This document shows positions 21,583 through 34,507 of a DNA stretch of 64,000 nt, in pieces. Source of the DNA: Dichetophora obliterata (lineage: Eukaryota; Arthropoda; Insecta; Diptera; Sciomyzidae); assembly GCA_963920525.1 (NCBI GenBank), contig OY986438.1, positions 93,982,057 to 94,046,056 on the forward strand. Reading direction: 5' to 3'. A model generated the notes under the pieces. The model was not told the origin of the DNA. It saw only the letters and a program-made list of their open reading frames with translations, and made no database searches. How positions within the stretch are numbered: the stretch's first letter is position 1; each line of letters begins with the position of its first letter. The position numbers and the translations under genes are program-made.

Positions 21583-24347
21583 TCAAGTAAGAATTCTTAA
21601 CATGAACTCAACTTGGGCAAACTCCAACTGAAAAAGCCATGCTTTTACTTTAGTTAGGAACAAGTTCTTCGAGCGAATTGCCCGTATGTTATCCGGAAGC
21701 TTATTATGTAATCTTGGCGCAACCGACGAAAACGATAATAAATATAGCTGCAGAGAGTGTGGTGGAATTTTTTGTAGAACCAGTAGCGGCTGAATTTTAT
21801 TACTGTGTGTGCCTCCCAACAACTCAGACCATATTCTAATTTGGAATGAAATAAGCCATAGTAAATATTTCTAAGTAAATTGAAGTTACACGAAACGCTT
21901 AATAAATAAAGACATCTATTTACATTTAATAAATAGTTCTTAAGCTTTGATGCATGCTCATTCCAATTCATTTTGCTATCAATTAATACTCCGAGGTATC
22001 TATATGATTTCACACTTTCAATCTCAAAACAACCACTATAGCAATCGACAATATTGGAATAGTTGCAGTTTCCAGCATATGTAAATGGATGTTTACTACA
22101 ACAACTCGAGTGTAAAAAAAACCTGTCTGAATTCATTATATTGCTTGCTAAGTTAAAAAGCATAAATTTTGTTTTATCGTTTATTACCATGTTGTGACTT
22201 AAAAACCAGCATCTTATTAAATGTAAATCATGATTAACAAAGGTTGACAAACTTTTGAAATTTTGCAAAAAGAGAGAATTTATATTAATCAAAAAAAGGA
22301 TAGGACCTAAAACTGAACCTTGTGGAACACCAAGTGAAATATTACTAATTGAGCTGACAGAATCTTTAATTTTAACTCTTTGTTGTCTGCTGGCCAGATA
22401 TGAGCTAAACCAAGTCAAACAAAACCCCCTAAAACCATACTTTTCTAATTTACTTAAAAAGATGTTGTGGTTAACAGTGTCAAAGGCTTTAGTAATATCA
22501 AGAAATAGAGTAGCAGTGACTTTTTTACTATTCAGCGAATCGTAAACATCTGTGCAGAAATTTAACAGAGCATCCTCAGTGCTTTTTCCTGATCTAAAGC
22601 CGAATTGATTATCTGAAAAGAAATGAATATGATCCAGAAAAGAAACAATTCTTTCCTTCATACCCTTTTCAAAAATTTTTGAAAAAACTGGTAATAGAGA
22701 AATGGGCCTATAGTTATTAATTGAGTTTTTAGCGCCTTTTTTATGCAATGGAATAACATCTGCAACTTTTAATTTGCAAGGAAAAATACCCTTATTAACA
22801 CTTACATTAAAAATATGGCACACTATATCAGCTATATTAAAAGCAATTTTTTTTATACAACTACTTGATACACATTCAGTGGTGCAAGAATTCGAATTTT
22901 TTAACTGTTTGCAAATAATGTTATAGATCTCAAAGGACGAAAAAGGTACAAAAACAAAACTAGATGAGACGTTAATATCACGTATATCAGACGGAATTAA
23001 GGAACAAGTATTAGCACATTTTTCTACAGTTTTCTCTCCAATCGTAGCAAAATATTTATTAAATTTTTCAGCAATAGCAGCTTCACTAAAAATATTTGTG
23101 TCATTAATTTTTAAGTTAGAGACACTGTCATGTGTTATATATCTTCCCAAAATCTCATTTACTATTTTCCACTCCTTCTTTGATTCTCCACTGACTTTTC
23201 TCAATTTTTCTGAGGAGTAAATATTTTTGCAAGCTTTCAACATCCTTAAGAATATTTTTGCACAAAGTCTTGTATTCAGCGATGAACATGTGCTTTCCTG
23301 GACCCTTCTTAATTTTCTTATATAACTGTTTCTTTCTTTCAATCTTCTCAATCAAACTGTTAGTCATCCATGGTTTAAGTTTGCAATATTTATTTCTACG
23401 TTTATTAATTTTGTTAGAACAAATATCTATATAGCTGTTCAGCTTGTAGAGAAAAGCAGAGAATGCCCTGCAAGGGTTAGTGTCAACATAAACCTCATTC
23501 CAAAGCTCAAATCTAAGATAATAGTTTAATAAAGCGAAATCGATTTTTACTACATAATTACCATCATTAACAACTTTATCATTAGCATTAAAAAAAAGAT
23601 CAAGGCTTATACAGGTTAAGCAGTGGTCTGTAATATCCAAATCTACAACTGCGCTGGACGCACTTAAGTTCACACTTAGTCTACAAAAAATGTGATCCAA
23701 GCAACTGGAGCTATGATCAGTAATACGTGTAGGGGAATTAATGCATGAACTTAAGCCATAGGAAGATAGCAGAGACACATAATTGTCTATGGAACTAGAT
23801 TCACTCATAATATTTAAATTTAAATCTCCCAAGAGTATTAAATTTTGGATGGTTTCATTTTTTATAAGACTATCTAAATCCGTTAAAAAGTTATCATTCG
23901 AACCATTTGTATTGCAGAATTTATAGACACATACCAATGTAAGTTTAATTTTGTTTATAACACATTTTACTTTTATAGCATCTAATGTATTCATATTGAA
24001 ACAATTATGTGAAACATCCACTGAGTTAAGCACAAAAACCGCAACACCACCTGATGTGTACGAACTATTACAGCAACTCAAAAATTGATAAACCGGTAAA
24101 TTATATAAATAGCTTTCTTAGAATAAATCCAAATTTCAGATACAAAAATAAAAGTTGGCCTATTTTCGAACGAGTTTACGTGTGCAATGAAATTGTTAAA
24201 ATTTTTTCTCAGACTACGAATATTTTGGTGTACTATAAGTACTCTATCAGAATAATTTTTGTTAAAAATGAGGTCGGAAGTGCCAATTTGTATACGAGAG
24301 AGGGGAAAATCAAATTCATTTAGTGGACTGTTATCAAATATTACCAT
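21583..24347 (-). pseudogene. ORF2 of the minus-strand LINE: endonuclease-reverse transcriptase, broken
   Basis: Endonuclease: VLIVHQNIRSLRKNF, TSGGVAVFVLNS, LILLGDLNLNI, CLDHIF and DITDHCLT. RT: NNYRPISLLPVFSKIFEK, DNQFGFRSGKSTEDAL, LFLDITKAFDTVNHN, ISLGVPQGSVLGPILF. After that block the sequence jumps from KSLSTF to VNHDLHLIRCWF, so the catalytic YADD segment has been deleted. Frames change near 24080, 23220 and 21800. The family is the CR1/Jockey group. Inactive. Confidence 0.9.
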
Positions 24348-24605
24348 AATTATAGTGAGTGCAAATCTGTTTCAGAATTAATTATCATAAAATCATCGTT
24401 ATCCCTCTTTCTCATATGTACTCTTCCATTCCTCACCCAGACATGCTTAAATTTTTTTTCCTTTTTTATTTCATTTGCTGCTTTTAACAACTTTCCAGTT
24501 AAATAATCAAGACTGTCATTTATATATATATATTTTTTTTGCCTTTATCACCAAATAAATTCATTGTTAATCTATTTTTGATACTTCCTTTTTTCTTCAT
24601 AATTT

Positions 24606-24974
24606 CTAGTTTTTTAATTTGGATACAAATTTTGCTACCACAATTTTTTTATTTTTAGCACTTAAACTATTGTTATTTGTTTTTATATTCTTAATAAAGC
24701 AATTATCAATATCATCAGCTCTTACTTGCACTCCGACACCAGCATTGAAAATTTTAAGAGCACAATCTATCCCATTTTTGTCATTGCAAGAAACACCCAC
24801 AATCTCCACAGTATTTTCCCTTCTTTCTCGCTGCATAAAGTTAAGTTCACTCTCAAGATTCACTACTCTTTGGTTTAAGAGCTTGTTTTCTTCTTTCAGA
24901 GAATGGATAAGCGACAACGCAGAAGAATGATCTGTTCTCATTGCAATGACTTCGGCGTACACTTTATTCATCAT
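24606..24974 (-). pseudogene. ORF1 of the minus-strand LINE, partial
   Basis: 122 codons. A predicted coiled coil (SLIHSLKEENKLLNQRVVNL and the following ESELNF) precedes RENTVEIVGVSCNDKNGIDC, a motif in the same position as VVINGVPFS in the 15.5-kb ORF1. It stops early, so the C-terminal nucleic-acid-binding part is lost. Confidence 0.7.
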
Positions 24975-25145
24975 ATTCGCTAGCTTTCTAAAGTTATAAT
25001 GTTGTTGGCTGATGCTTTTTGCTGAGTGCTTATGTTCTCTGTTTGTAGCTGGTGTAGCTGATTATTATTTTGCTGTTGTTGTACACGCACTTGATGCGTT
25101 GTTAGTGTTGTTGTACACTAGCTGATGAAACTGTTCAGCAGAAAC

Positions 25146-27480
25146 ATATTAACTTGTTGCGGAATGACGCTGCTACAGATAACTTTTACTATCTCTCATC
25201 AATGAGCGGTTTTAATGTAGCGAACCATGAGATTCCCACCCGCTATATGTAGGATTGTGAGCCTAGTCTGCTTGATGTTTGGTTAGTTTCAGATATCTCT
25301 TATATTTTAAAATTTGACCAAATGAACTTTTTGTCCGACCACGATTTAATTTTTTGTTGTCTTAATATAAATCTTGAAAGAACTTCTCAGGTTAGTTTTT
25401 CTTACCGCGACTACAAATTAATTGATTTTTCTGCACTATACTATGATTTATTGGCTACAAATTGGACAGACTGCTGGCTTTATGGCTCGGTGGATGATAG
25501 GCTCAGCTGTTTAATGAATAACTTAAATGTTTTGTTTAACCATCATTTTCCTTTACGTGCAATTCAAATGTCTAATAATTCTTGTCCTTGGTTTACTAGT
25601 CGTGTTATGTATGCCATAAAAACGAGAAACAAACTCTACTCTAAATGGAAACACAATCGTACAGTTGGAAATTAGGAAAGCTACAGGAGAGCGCGTAATT
25701 CAGCTAATATATTTGTTCGATAAGAAAAGACAAAATTTTACAGCTCTAAGCTAAACTCTGGTTTAAGCTCTAAGCAACTTTGGCAAAATTTAAAAAAATA
25801 TAGGGTATTCAGTAAAGCGTCAAGTGAGTATACTTTGGAGCCTAATTTACTGAATAATTATTTTTTGTCTAATGGATGTCCAAGTCGTGCCAGTACTAGT
25901 TCCGATGTTGAATTGTCAGAACAAACTAACCAATTTCTCTTTCCCTCTTTTTAGTTTGCTTCTGTCAGTGAAGACTATGTTGCCAAGTGTATAATGAAGA
26001 TCAGTTCGAATGCAGTCGGGATCGATGAAATGCCTATTAAATTTATTAAATTAGTTGTCCACTTTATACTAGCTCCCCTCACTCATATTATTAATCACTG
26101 TATTACTTGTTCCCGCTTCCCCGAATTATGGAAAATAGCTACAGTTATGCCAATTCCCAAATCTAACTCTGCTTCAGATCCCAAGGACTTTAGACCCATA
26201 AGCATACTTCCTGCTCTAGGTTAAGTTTTTGAACGGATAATGTCTGACCAAATCTCTGAATACCTAAACGTTAACCACCTTTTATCGCCGCTTCAGTCTG
26301 GGTTTCGGACAGGTCACAGCTGTGTGACTGCAGCTATGAAAATTATGGATGACATAAGAATATCTTATGATAAAAACTTTGTAACCCTTCTTTGCCTGAT
26401 TGACTTTTCTAAAGCTTTTGACTCGGTAAATCACAATCTGCTTTGTTATAAGCTTAAATATTTGTTCAAGTTTAGTGCCAGTGCAGTTAAACACTTATCT
26501 AATTACCTAGAGGCAAGAAAGCAGCGTGTAAGAGTTGGAAATTATATTTCGTCCCTGCAATCAGTTGCTGTCGGTGTTCCCCAAGGGTCTATTCTGGGTC
26601 CCTTATTTTTCTCCATATTTTTAAATGATATTTTCACTGTTTGTAATTATGCAACAGTTCACGCTTATGCTGATGATATTCAGCTCTACCCCTCTAGACC
26701 TATTGGCCTTTTAGAAGATTTGAGCTATAGACTTAACTCTGATTTGTCTTTACTGGAAAAGTGGGCTGCTACTAACTTGCTTTTTATAAATCCGCTGAAA
26801 TCTAAAGTGTTGCCAATATCCAGAACTGTTTCTTGCTTTGTGGATATTCCGCCTTTATTGATAGGAGCTGATCAGTTGGAGGTTGTGAATAAAGGGAAAA
26901 ACCTTGGCTTTATTCTCAATTCAAATCTTTATTGTATTGACCACATCAACTACACTCTAAATAAAATTTATGGGACATTGCGTTACCTGCGCGCTTTTTC
27001 TGGCTTTACCCCCCTTGAAACTCGGCGAAGGCTTGTAGTACAATTAATTTTGCCACATATAACTTTTGCAGATGTAGTGTACAGTAAGCTTGACTCACAT
27101 TCACAGCATAAGCTCCTTGTTGCATTTAACAATGCTGCTAGGTATGTTTTTAAAATCCAACGTGGGGATCATATCACTGCGAAATGCAAGGAAATTCTTG
27201 GTTGTAATTTAGTTCAATATTTAAATATGCGTAATATAATTTTTTTTACACGGACTTATCAATACTAGACACCCTAGATATCTCTATGAAAAATTACAGT
27301 TTTTCCAATCCAATCGTTCGACCAACTTTATTGTTCCGAGACACAGCTACCTCAACAGTGGCAGATTCTTTTTATTAGCACCATAAGACTTTGGAATTCA
27401 TTGCCCAATTATTTGAAACAAATAAATATTATAATCAGCTTTAAACGGGAAATTTTTAGATACTTTTCAGAAATAGAATA
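25146..27480 (+). pseudogene. ORF2 of the plus-strand LINE: rest of endonuclease and RT
   Basis: Continues from 21266. Endonuclease end MNFLSDHDLIFCCL, linker with CPWFTSRVMYAIKTRNKLYS, then RT: DPKDFRPISILPALG (TAA at 26222), LSPLQSGFRTGHSCVTA, CLIDFSKAFDSVNHNLL, VAVGVPQGSILGPLFFS, and an intact HAYADDIQLY near 26664. The C-terminal RLWNSLPNYLK region follows the stop at 27268 in another frame. At least five stops or frameshifts are present. Confidence 0.9.
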
Positions 27481-27785
27481 ATTATTCATTAAATTAAGTT
27501 TCTATGCTATTCTCTTTTCTTTTATCTATTCATTGTTTTCTCTGCTTAAAAACTTTCTTTTCTTTCTCTTTTTTAAATAAACTGTTTAAACTGGTAACTT
27601 AATAACTTTAAAATTACATATATCATATTTATTTTAATATTTTAATTTAATAATTTCTTTACATAATTTAAGATAAATGTTAGTATATAAGTAAATATCT
27701 ATCAACTTGATTTTCCTCCTTTGATGTACTATAAAAGATAAGTCTTAATGTACAAGAATGAAAATAAATAATAAAAATAAGATAC

Positions 27786-28197
27786 AGGATGCAAGTGAGA
27801 ATCAAATTCTTGAATAAAAAATTAAAAATTCAAAAAGCCAAACAAAAAATTATGGGCAACAATAAATTAGTGAAGATTATGCTAGAAAATTACTTTAAAG
27901 CTTATTTATTTCATAATAGATACATATATCCTCATTTAATATTATTTATCCTTCATAAAATTCCTTTTCCAAGTGTTTATCCCAGAAATATCATTAATAA
28001 AGAAAACTGGCAATTCTAAAACACACTTTGACATTAACGATAGGTTTTGTCAAAGCTACATATCCTACCTTATTATTCGCCATGAGTGAGGCCAGTGTAG
28101 ACCAGTAGCTCGATTCTATAACTATTGCGACAAATAGTCACTCTTTCTGACGTCACATAGTTTCATTCCCAAATACTAACTTTTGCGAAAACTATCC
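27786..28197. other. No gene; short shared repeat
   Basis: 28024-28088 is the inverted counterpart of 12334-12396 (shared 'acctatcgttaatgtcaaa' read in complement). The rest is unassigned. Confidence 0.45.
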
Positions 28198-28445
28198 CTG
28201 CAAGAACACAACCGGTTATATTACTGGTTATATTACTGGTCATAAAGAGAATCAGGAAGTTTCGGTCAGTATTTTCTCAGTCTCTTAAGGGCCATGTGGA
28301 AAATCTTACCAAAATATTTCTCTGCAAGAACACAACCGGTTATATTACTGGCTATATAAAGAGAAGCAATACGGAAGTTTTGGTCAGCATTTTCTATCAG
28401 TCTCTTAAGGGCCATGCGAAAAATCTTACCAAAGTATTTGTGTAC
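28198..28445. repeat. Two-unit tandem duplication, ~124 bp per unit
   Basis: 'tgcaagaacacaaccggtta' to 'atcttaccaaaatattt' is followed directly by a second, slightly diverged unit. The first unit has an extra ttatattactgg. Confidence 0.8.
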
Positions 28446-29105
28446 GTATGATTTGGTATCCTTTTCTTGCACATACTTTTTCAGCAGTTTAAATTGCATA
28501 ATCATCTCGCTTACATATTTAATATGCCTGTTATTCCAATCAGTTAAATAATAAGTTAAATAACTGAAAATATCTGTCAAACTTTCCAGTTAAAGCAATT
28601 AGTTAAATAGTGAGTTTAATAACTTATTTACATGGCAAAAATACCAGTCGCAGCTACCAGTGAAATGACTAAGTAATAAACTATTTGTTATACCAAGTAC
28701 ACCAGTTATATCTACCATTTAAATGTCTGGTTGATTTTCTATTATTTTTTAACTATATGAACACATTCATTTTTTGAATTTTTATTGAAAATTAGGATTA
28801 CGGCCGTTTTATTCACTCTCAGTTTAAATCCCTAATGTGGATTAAATTTAACTGGCAGTTAAAAATAACTTTGGAATTAAGATCCAAAGTTAAAATTTTG
28901 TTTTTTTCAACCACAGTTAAATCTAACTGGCAGTTAAAAAATTTTAATTTCAATTAAAAATTACCCAGGGAAATTTGAGTTTATTGTTAACAAAAATGAC
29001 AGTTCGTCATTGGGTTTTGCTTATTGTGCGTTTTAAATTTAAGGTACTATTTCAGTGTGTAGCCATAAAAAAACACCTTTTTTATTAATTTTTTTTTACA
29101 TAGTA

Positions 29106-30386
29106 TTGGGGGTTGGAATTAATTTTAAAGGTTTTTTTCGGTTTTTGAGCATTTATTTAGAAACAACGGTACAATGTATATTATTCAAAGTATTGTCCAT
29201 CGTTAGCTACAACATTTTCCCATCTTTCTGGCAGCATATGGATTCCGCGCCGGAAGAACGATTCGTCTTTTGAGGCAATCCACGAATCGACCCATTTTTT
29301 GGTATCCTCGTAAGAAGTGAAGCGCTGCTCAGCCAAGCCATGCGTCATCGATCTGAATAGGTGGTAGTCGGAAGGGGCTATGTCTGGGCTATAAGGCGGG
29401 TGGGGTAGCACATCCCAATTCAGCGCCTCCAACGTTTCCTTGACGGTTCTTGCAACATGTGGCCGTGCGTTGTCATGTTGAAAAACCACTTTGTCGTGTC
29501 TTTTGGCATATTCCGGCCGTTTAACCTTTAATGCTCAATTGCATCAATTGTTGTTGGTAGCGTTCCCCAGTGATGGTTTCGTTAGGTTTTAGCAGCTCAT
29601 AGTACACGACACCCTTCTGATCCCACTAAATACACAGCATAAGCTTGGCGCCATGAATATTCGGCTTGGCCCTCGATGTTGATGCATGGCCGGCTGGTCC
29701 CCACGATTTTTTTCGCTTAGGATTATCGTAATGGATCCACTTTTCATCGTCAGTGACAATACGATGCAAAAACCTCTTCCTTTTATGCCGTTGAAGCAGT
29801 TGTTCGCACATGCAAAATCGCCGTTCAACGTCTCTCGGCTTCAACTGGTACGGCACCCAATTTCCTTGCTTTTGAATCATTCCCATGGCCTTCAAGTGTT
29901 TGCCGACCGTTGATAAGTCGACTCCCAATGATTCTGACAATTCTTGAAGGGTTTGACACGGGTCTTCATCGAGCAAAGCCTCCAATTCCTCATCTTCAAA
30001 CTTTTTCGGCTGGCCCGGACGCTCTTTGTCTTCCGTATCAAAATCACCACTTTTAAACCGACGGAACCAGTACTCACAAGTAGAAATCGATGGAGCATAG
30101 TCCCCGTAAGCCTCAGTAAGCGTGCGTTGTGCTTCAACCGCTTTTTTCTTCAAATGGAAGCACAAAAGTAAACCTTCCCGCAAATTGCGTTTTGTTGGAA
30201 CGAAAGTCGACATGTTCACAGAGAAAAAAATATATGTTGTTTACACTTCAGTGGAATGACACATACTGAAAAATGAAGCTTACACAATGTGCTTTGAAAT
30301 GAATATAGTCACAGGTGTGCCCGATGCGATCTATTGATAGTTACGCCATCTCTTAGAAAACCTTTAAAACTAATTCCAACCCCCAA
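29106..30386 (-). mobile_element. mariner transposon (1281 bp), nested
   Basis: Inverted ends ttgggggttggaatta... at 29106 and the complement ending at 30386, with about 29 of 31 matching bases. Flanked by TA on both sides (29104-29105, 30387-30388). It is the full length expected for mariner and carries one transposase reading on the minus strand. Confidence 0.95.
29181..30219 (-). pseudogene. mariner transposase (D,D34D type), broken
   Basis: Starts at 30219. Helix-turn-helix parts: YGDYAPSISTCEYWFRRFKS and LQELSESLGVDLSTVGKHLK. First catalytic Asp in RIVTDDEKWIHYDNPKRKKS. A TAG at 29626-29628 interrupts where the family has a Trp, then a frameshift lies near 29520. The rest is intact: HDNARPHVARTVKET with the second Asp and SPDIAPSDYHLFRSM with the third, exactly 34 residues between them. 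That spacing defines mariner rather than Tc1. Confidence 0.95.
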
Positions 30387-31289
30387 TATTATTAATTTCA
30401 ATAATTCAAATTTTTTAAATAATGTAGAATTATTCATGAGGAAATAAAAAAAATTTTTTTGTCTGATTTTGTAGCTGTCTGGTTTTGTAGCTGATGCTAA
30501 TTTTCTACAGGGCGTTGAAGTTAGCGTGTTTAAAAAATTGTTGCAATTGGCTTCTCGTCTCCAGCATTTACAAAGCGTTTGAAAATAAAAATTCAAAGTG
30601 CATTGTTGAGTTAAGGGTTGCAGTTGAGCACTCAACCTACGCAAATAAAAACAAAATAAAAAAAGGGATGCGTTGAAAAAAAAATGTACAAAAACCCCCT
30701 TTTTTGCCGAAACTTTTAGCCATACAAAAAAAAATATATAACAGTTTTTTTGCTTTTTATAGGTCTAGCGCTTAACAGAGTCTATAAGGATTACAATGAA
30801 TCAAGATTTATCGAAATCGATCAAGTAAAATTCCAGATATTTTTGAAGCCGATTCGAAAAACCTTGTTTCGATAAAAACGTGATTAAAGATTTAAAGGTT
30901 CTTGAATATCACGCGACATACGAATATAATATATGTTATAACTTTTTTCTATTCGATATTTTTTTCTAAAATTTTGTATACTTATTCTTAAGACCTAACA
31001 GAACCATATTCTAACGAAAAACATAAATTGATTTTTAATTTTTTACACACTATAATAGTACCTTAAACAATTTTTCACTGACGAAAAAAAAAAATAATTT
31101 AAAATGAAAAAAAAAAAGTGAGCGTTCAGCAAATTTCAGCACTGCAGAAGAGCAGTTACTTACTAAATATGTTATACTCCGGATGGCAGTCTTGGAGTGC
31201 AAAAAGACTGATGCTTCCATTGTTAACGAAAAAAAGAGATTTAGAAGATGTTGCAGTAGATTTCAATTCACGTTGCCCACATATTTAGT

Positions 31290-32900
31290 TTTAGTTTTAT
31301 TCATCTATCGAGTTAAACTCTCTTAGGCATTGCATAAAGCTGTTATATTAAATAATGTAAATAACATAAAAAAAATAATAGATGACAATTTTCACTTAAT
31401 TATAATAATTATATAAAAAGTAAGGAAAAAAACTTAACTGCTTAGAGCAAATTCAATAGTTCCTTTTTAAATGTATTACGACACTGTGAAATATCTAGTT
31501 CATTATGAACAGAGTTAAATTCAATGCAGGATTTCGAAATAGGATTAGTTCTACTGTAATTAGTTATAGCTCGAGGAATTAAAAAAAGTGCTGCCTACTT
31601 TTCAAATGATTTGAATTAGCATATGTTGGAAAACGAGACAAAAGCTCGGAGCAATCAATCTTGTTGCAAAGTACATCTCTAGCTAGCATAAACAGATATT
31701 TTCTTCTGGCGTCAAGTGATTTAAGATTGATTAGAAGACACCGTTGCCTATACGATGGCCAAAAACCAACATTCCAACCGGTTTTCTTAAAGGCAAATGT
31801 GGTAAATCTCCTTTGTATTGCCTCAATTCTGTTAATAGTAACCGCATTTAACGGACTCCATATATTACATGCGTACTCTAGTGTTGATCGTTCTAGGAAT
31901 ACCTATAAGGATTTAAGTATATAAAGTTCTTGAAACTCACTAGTTTTACGCTTAATAAAACCTAATAATTTGTTTGCTTTTGAGACCATAAAATCAAAAT
32001 GACTGTTGAAATTAATTTTGCTATCAAAAATTACCCCTAAATCGATTTGACTTTGTACGTTAGATAGTAAATTATCTGGTATATTGTTATTGTGGGTTAA
32101 AGGACATGGTGATCTTGTAAAACTAATGCTTTTGCATTTGGATATATTTAAGTGCAAACAGTTTTCTGTGCACCAGTTTGACAAAGAGATGATGTCTTTT
32201 TGCAACAAAATGCAATCTTAATTCGTCCTGATTGTTCTAAAGATCTTTAAATTGTCAGCATAAAGGAGACAGTTCGAGTTATTAAATACACTTGGGAGGT
32301 CATTAATCAATAAAATAAACAACAAGGGACCTATGTGACTTCCTTGTGGAACACCAGAGAAATTATATATAATTTTGGACATTCTTGATCCGATTTTGAC
32401 AAACTGCCTACGGTTACATAAGTAATTTCGAAACCATTTTAGTAAATTTGAATGAATTCCTAAGTATTCTAGTTATTTTAAAAGAACATTATGCTGAACT
32501 TTATCAAAAGCTTTTGAAAAGTCAGTGTATATAGCATCCACCTGACCACCACTCTCCACACCTTTAAGACAATAGCTTGCAAAAAGTTATAGGTTGGTAA
32601 CTGTGGACTTTCCACTTACAAATCCATGCTGTTCATCCAAGATACCGTTTCTTACTTCCCAATATACCCTCCTCTTCAAAATGGACTCGAAAACTTTAGG
32701 AATCAATTTCAGTTTTGAAATGGGTCTGTAATTGATAACCTCATTTTTTGAGACTGACTTATGTATTGGAGTTATGTAAGAGACTTTCCATGTATCAAGG
32801 AATTCACCTGATAAAAGAGACATATTAAAAATCTTAGTTAGCGGTTTGGCAAAATTTAAAAAAATAAGTAGTTATATTGTCTGCTGAAATTGTATTACTT
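31290..32900 (-). pseudogene. LINE reverse-transcriptase remnant inside Harbinger
   Basis: 5'-truncated CR1/Jockey-like ORF2. Seen: DTWKVSYITPIHKSVSKNEV, INYRPISKLKLIPKVFES, LDEQHGFVSGKSTVTNL, then in other frames SGVPQGSHIGPLLF and LLYADNLKIF at about 32250, where the usual YADD is YADN. The C-terminal thumb reads LSNWCTENCLHLNISKCKSI and ends near 31900. Several stops. The 3' end is near 31290. Confidence 0.82.
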
Positions 32901-33093
32901 TCCTCTAATGCAGCTAATTGTTCTTTACCGAAGTGGAAGTGTTTGTGGCACAGTTGGTAGAATTGAGCAAAAAGTTAAGGCTGCGCAAAAAAAAATTTAA
33001 TGTTAAAAAAAAAGAAATAAGATTTCTGATTCTGAATCAGAGTCAGAATAAAATATAGTTAATTATTTTAAAAAAATGTTGTTTTATTTTCTT

Positions 33094-34202
33094 TCAAAAT
33101 AAAGCTAGGAATAATAAGCAAGTGTCTGGAAGTTGATATACATTAGATTCGCACTGAAGTAGGGGAGTAGCCAAATAATGCGTATTACGATATCCTGAGC
33201 CTCCAACTATAATGAAATGGCCAAAGTCACCCCGTTTCAACTGAATTTTTAAATTGAAATTATTGAAAATGGTTTGGTCATGCGATGCTCCAGACCAACG
33301 TGCAACGATGTTCGTAACTTTCATATCAGCTGAACAAACTGCTTGCACATTTAACGAAAACCACCCCTTTCGGTTTCGGAAGTACTCAGCATTTTCACCA
33401 CCGGGAGACTCTATTCGAACATGTGTACAATCAATTGCACCGATTGATAGTGGAAAGCTGGCAATCGAATAAAATTGTTCGCTGGCAGAAGTCAGATCAG
33501 TTGCTGTTCTTGGCATTCGAATATAAGTTGAACGATGCTGCGCAATTTCAAGAGAGGCTCTTTTAATTATGTTCGAGACTGAAGATATACTCACTCCGGA
33601 ATCAGATATAGCCACTTGCATGGAAACTAGTGCGTAGAATCGCAGAGCAACCAGCAACTGAACGATAGGACGTACATATTGAGATCTAGCGAAACAAGGA
33701 TTAAACTTAAGAAATAGAGTTCAATAGGGACAAGTTTCTTAAATCGAAATATTTCTATTTTGGATATGGTCAAGAGATGGTTTAATCTTTTGAAGCAGTT
33801 GAACAACCATTTCTTTCAACAAACGAAAACGATAGATGAAGTCTTTGTTATCCCATTTGTTCAAATCAATGCACTCATGCATGGTAGAACTAGTAAAGGC
33901 ATATGCATTTCAGATTGCTCTCTTTTTCTCATAGCCAGAATTGTCAAACTCAAGTATTTTGCTATTCTTGCCTATTTTTGCTTTCTTATCGCATTTTCAT
34001 CGTTTTCAGATTTTGTATGAGCTGTCAACTTCCTTTTGACAGTTCCGGTAGTCTGTCTCTCCGAAATGCATCTACCAAAATGCATTTTGTATTGTCTTCG
34101 CTCAACTAATAACATCCTATCATCTTCGTCCAGATCAAACAAAATAAGTATATCGTTGAAAGTATCGCGACGTTGATTTAATTTGAGTAGTTCGTTATTC
34201 AT
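33094..34202 (-). pseudogene. Harbinger transposase (HARBI1-like DDE nuclease), broken
   Basis: The N-terminal piece (33972-34202) opens MNNELLKLNQRRDTFNDILI. The catalytic piece (to 33094) reads QLLVALRFYA, GVSISSVSNIIKRA, GAIDCTHVRIESPGG (first Asp), WSGASHDQTIFNN (partner Asp) and VGGSGYRNTHYLATPLL, where the conserved GDSGY Asp is Gly. The last third with the catalytic Glu is missing. It therefore has both frame damage and lost catalytic residues. It sits in the correct place and strand for the TIR/TTA-defined element. Confidence 0.9.
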
Positions 34203-34507
34203 TTTAAGAAAATCAACAATTTAAATAAAAACCAAAATGAAATGACGTTTTGATTTGGACTGAAAAATTAATTCCTCAATTAAAAGTCGCTAACTCATTG
34301 ATTTTTCCAAGTTAGCTTATTCCGCAATTAAACCTAACTGTCAGTTAGCTAACTGGAGAAACTTAAAAAAAAAAATAGGCTAACAGAGTGAAAAAACACA
34401 ATATCATGAATTTACCTATTTAATTGCAGATAAAAATTTAACTGAGAGTGAATAAAACGGCCCTTAGCCGTATAAAAATTTAAAATTGAAATTATTATAA
34501 CATTATT

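Larger units (their letters stand above)
21267..25145 (-). mobile_element. Full-length minus-strand LINE inserted in the plus-strand LINE
   Basis: 3879 bp. The 3' tail (left side) is a run of TTATATTG-type units. A short ATAT duplication borders both sides (21263-21266, 25146-25149). Order on the minus strand: 5' leader, ORF1 fragment (24606-24974), ORF2 endonuclease and RT (21583-24347). The insert appears length-complete, but its ORFs are broken. Confidence 0.85.
20740..27785 (+). mobile_element. Plus-strand LINE (CR1/Jockey group), interrupted
   Basis: ORF2 begins at about 20820 with the endonuclease and stops at 21266, where a minus-strand LINE (21267-25145) has inserted. It resumes at 25146. 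The flanking words join as GACTTTAATAT/TAACTTGTTGCGG, which restores the GDFNI endonuclease motif across the gap. The element ends near 27785 in an A-rich (AATAA)n-like tail after the ORF2 C-terminus. The true 5' start is unclear. Confidence 0.85.
28801..34463 (-). mobile_element. PIF/Harbinger transposon with nested insertions
   Basis: Ends: cggccgttttattcactctc at 28801 and its inverted partner finishing at 34463, 23 matching bases after the first. Target duplication TTA (28798-28800 and 34464-34466), the PIF/Harbinger hallmark. Subterminal 'aactggcagtta'-like repeats occur near both ends. It carries a Harbinger-type transposase on the minus strand and is interrupted by a mariner (29106-30386) and a LINE remnant (about 31290-32900). 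Confidence 0.9.
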
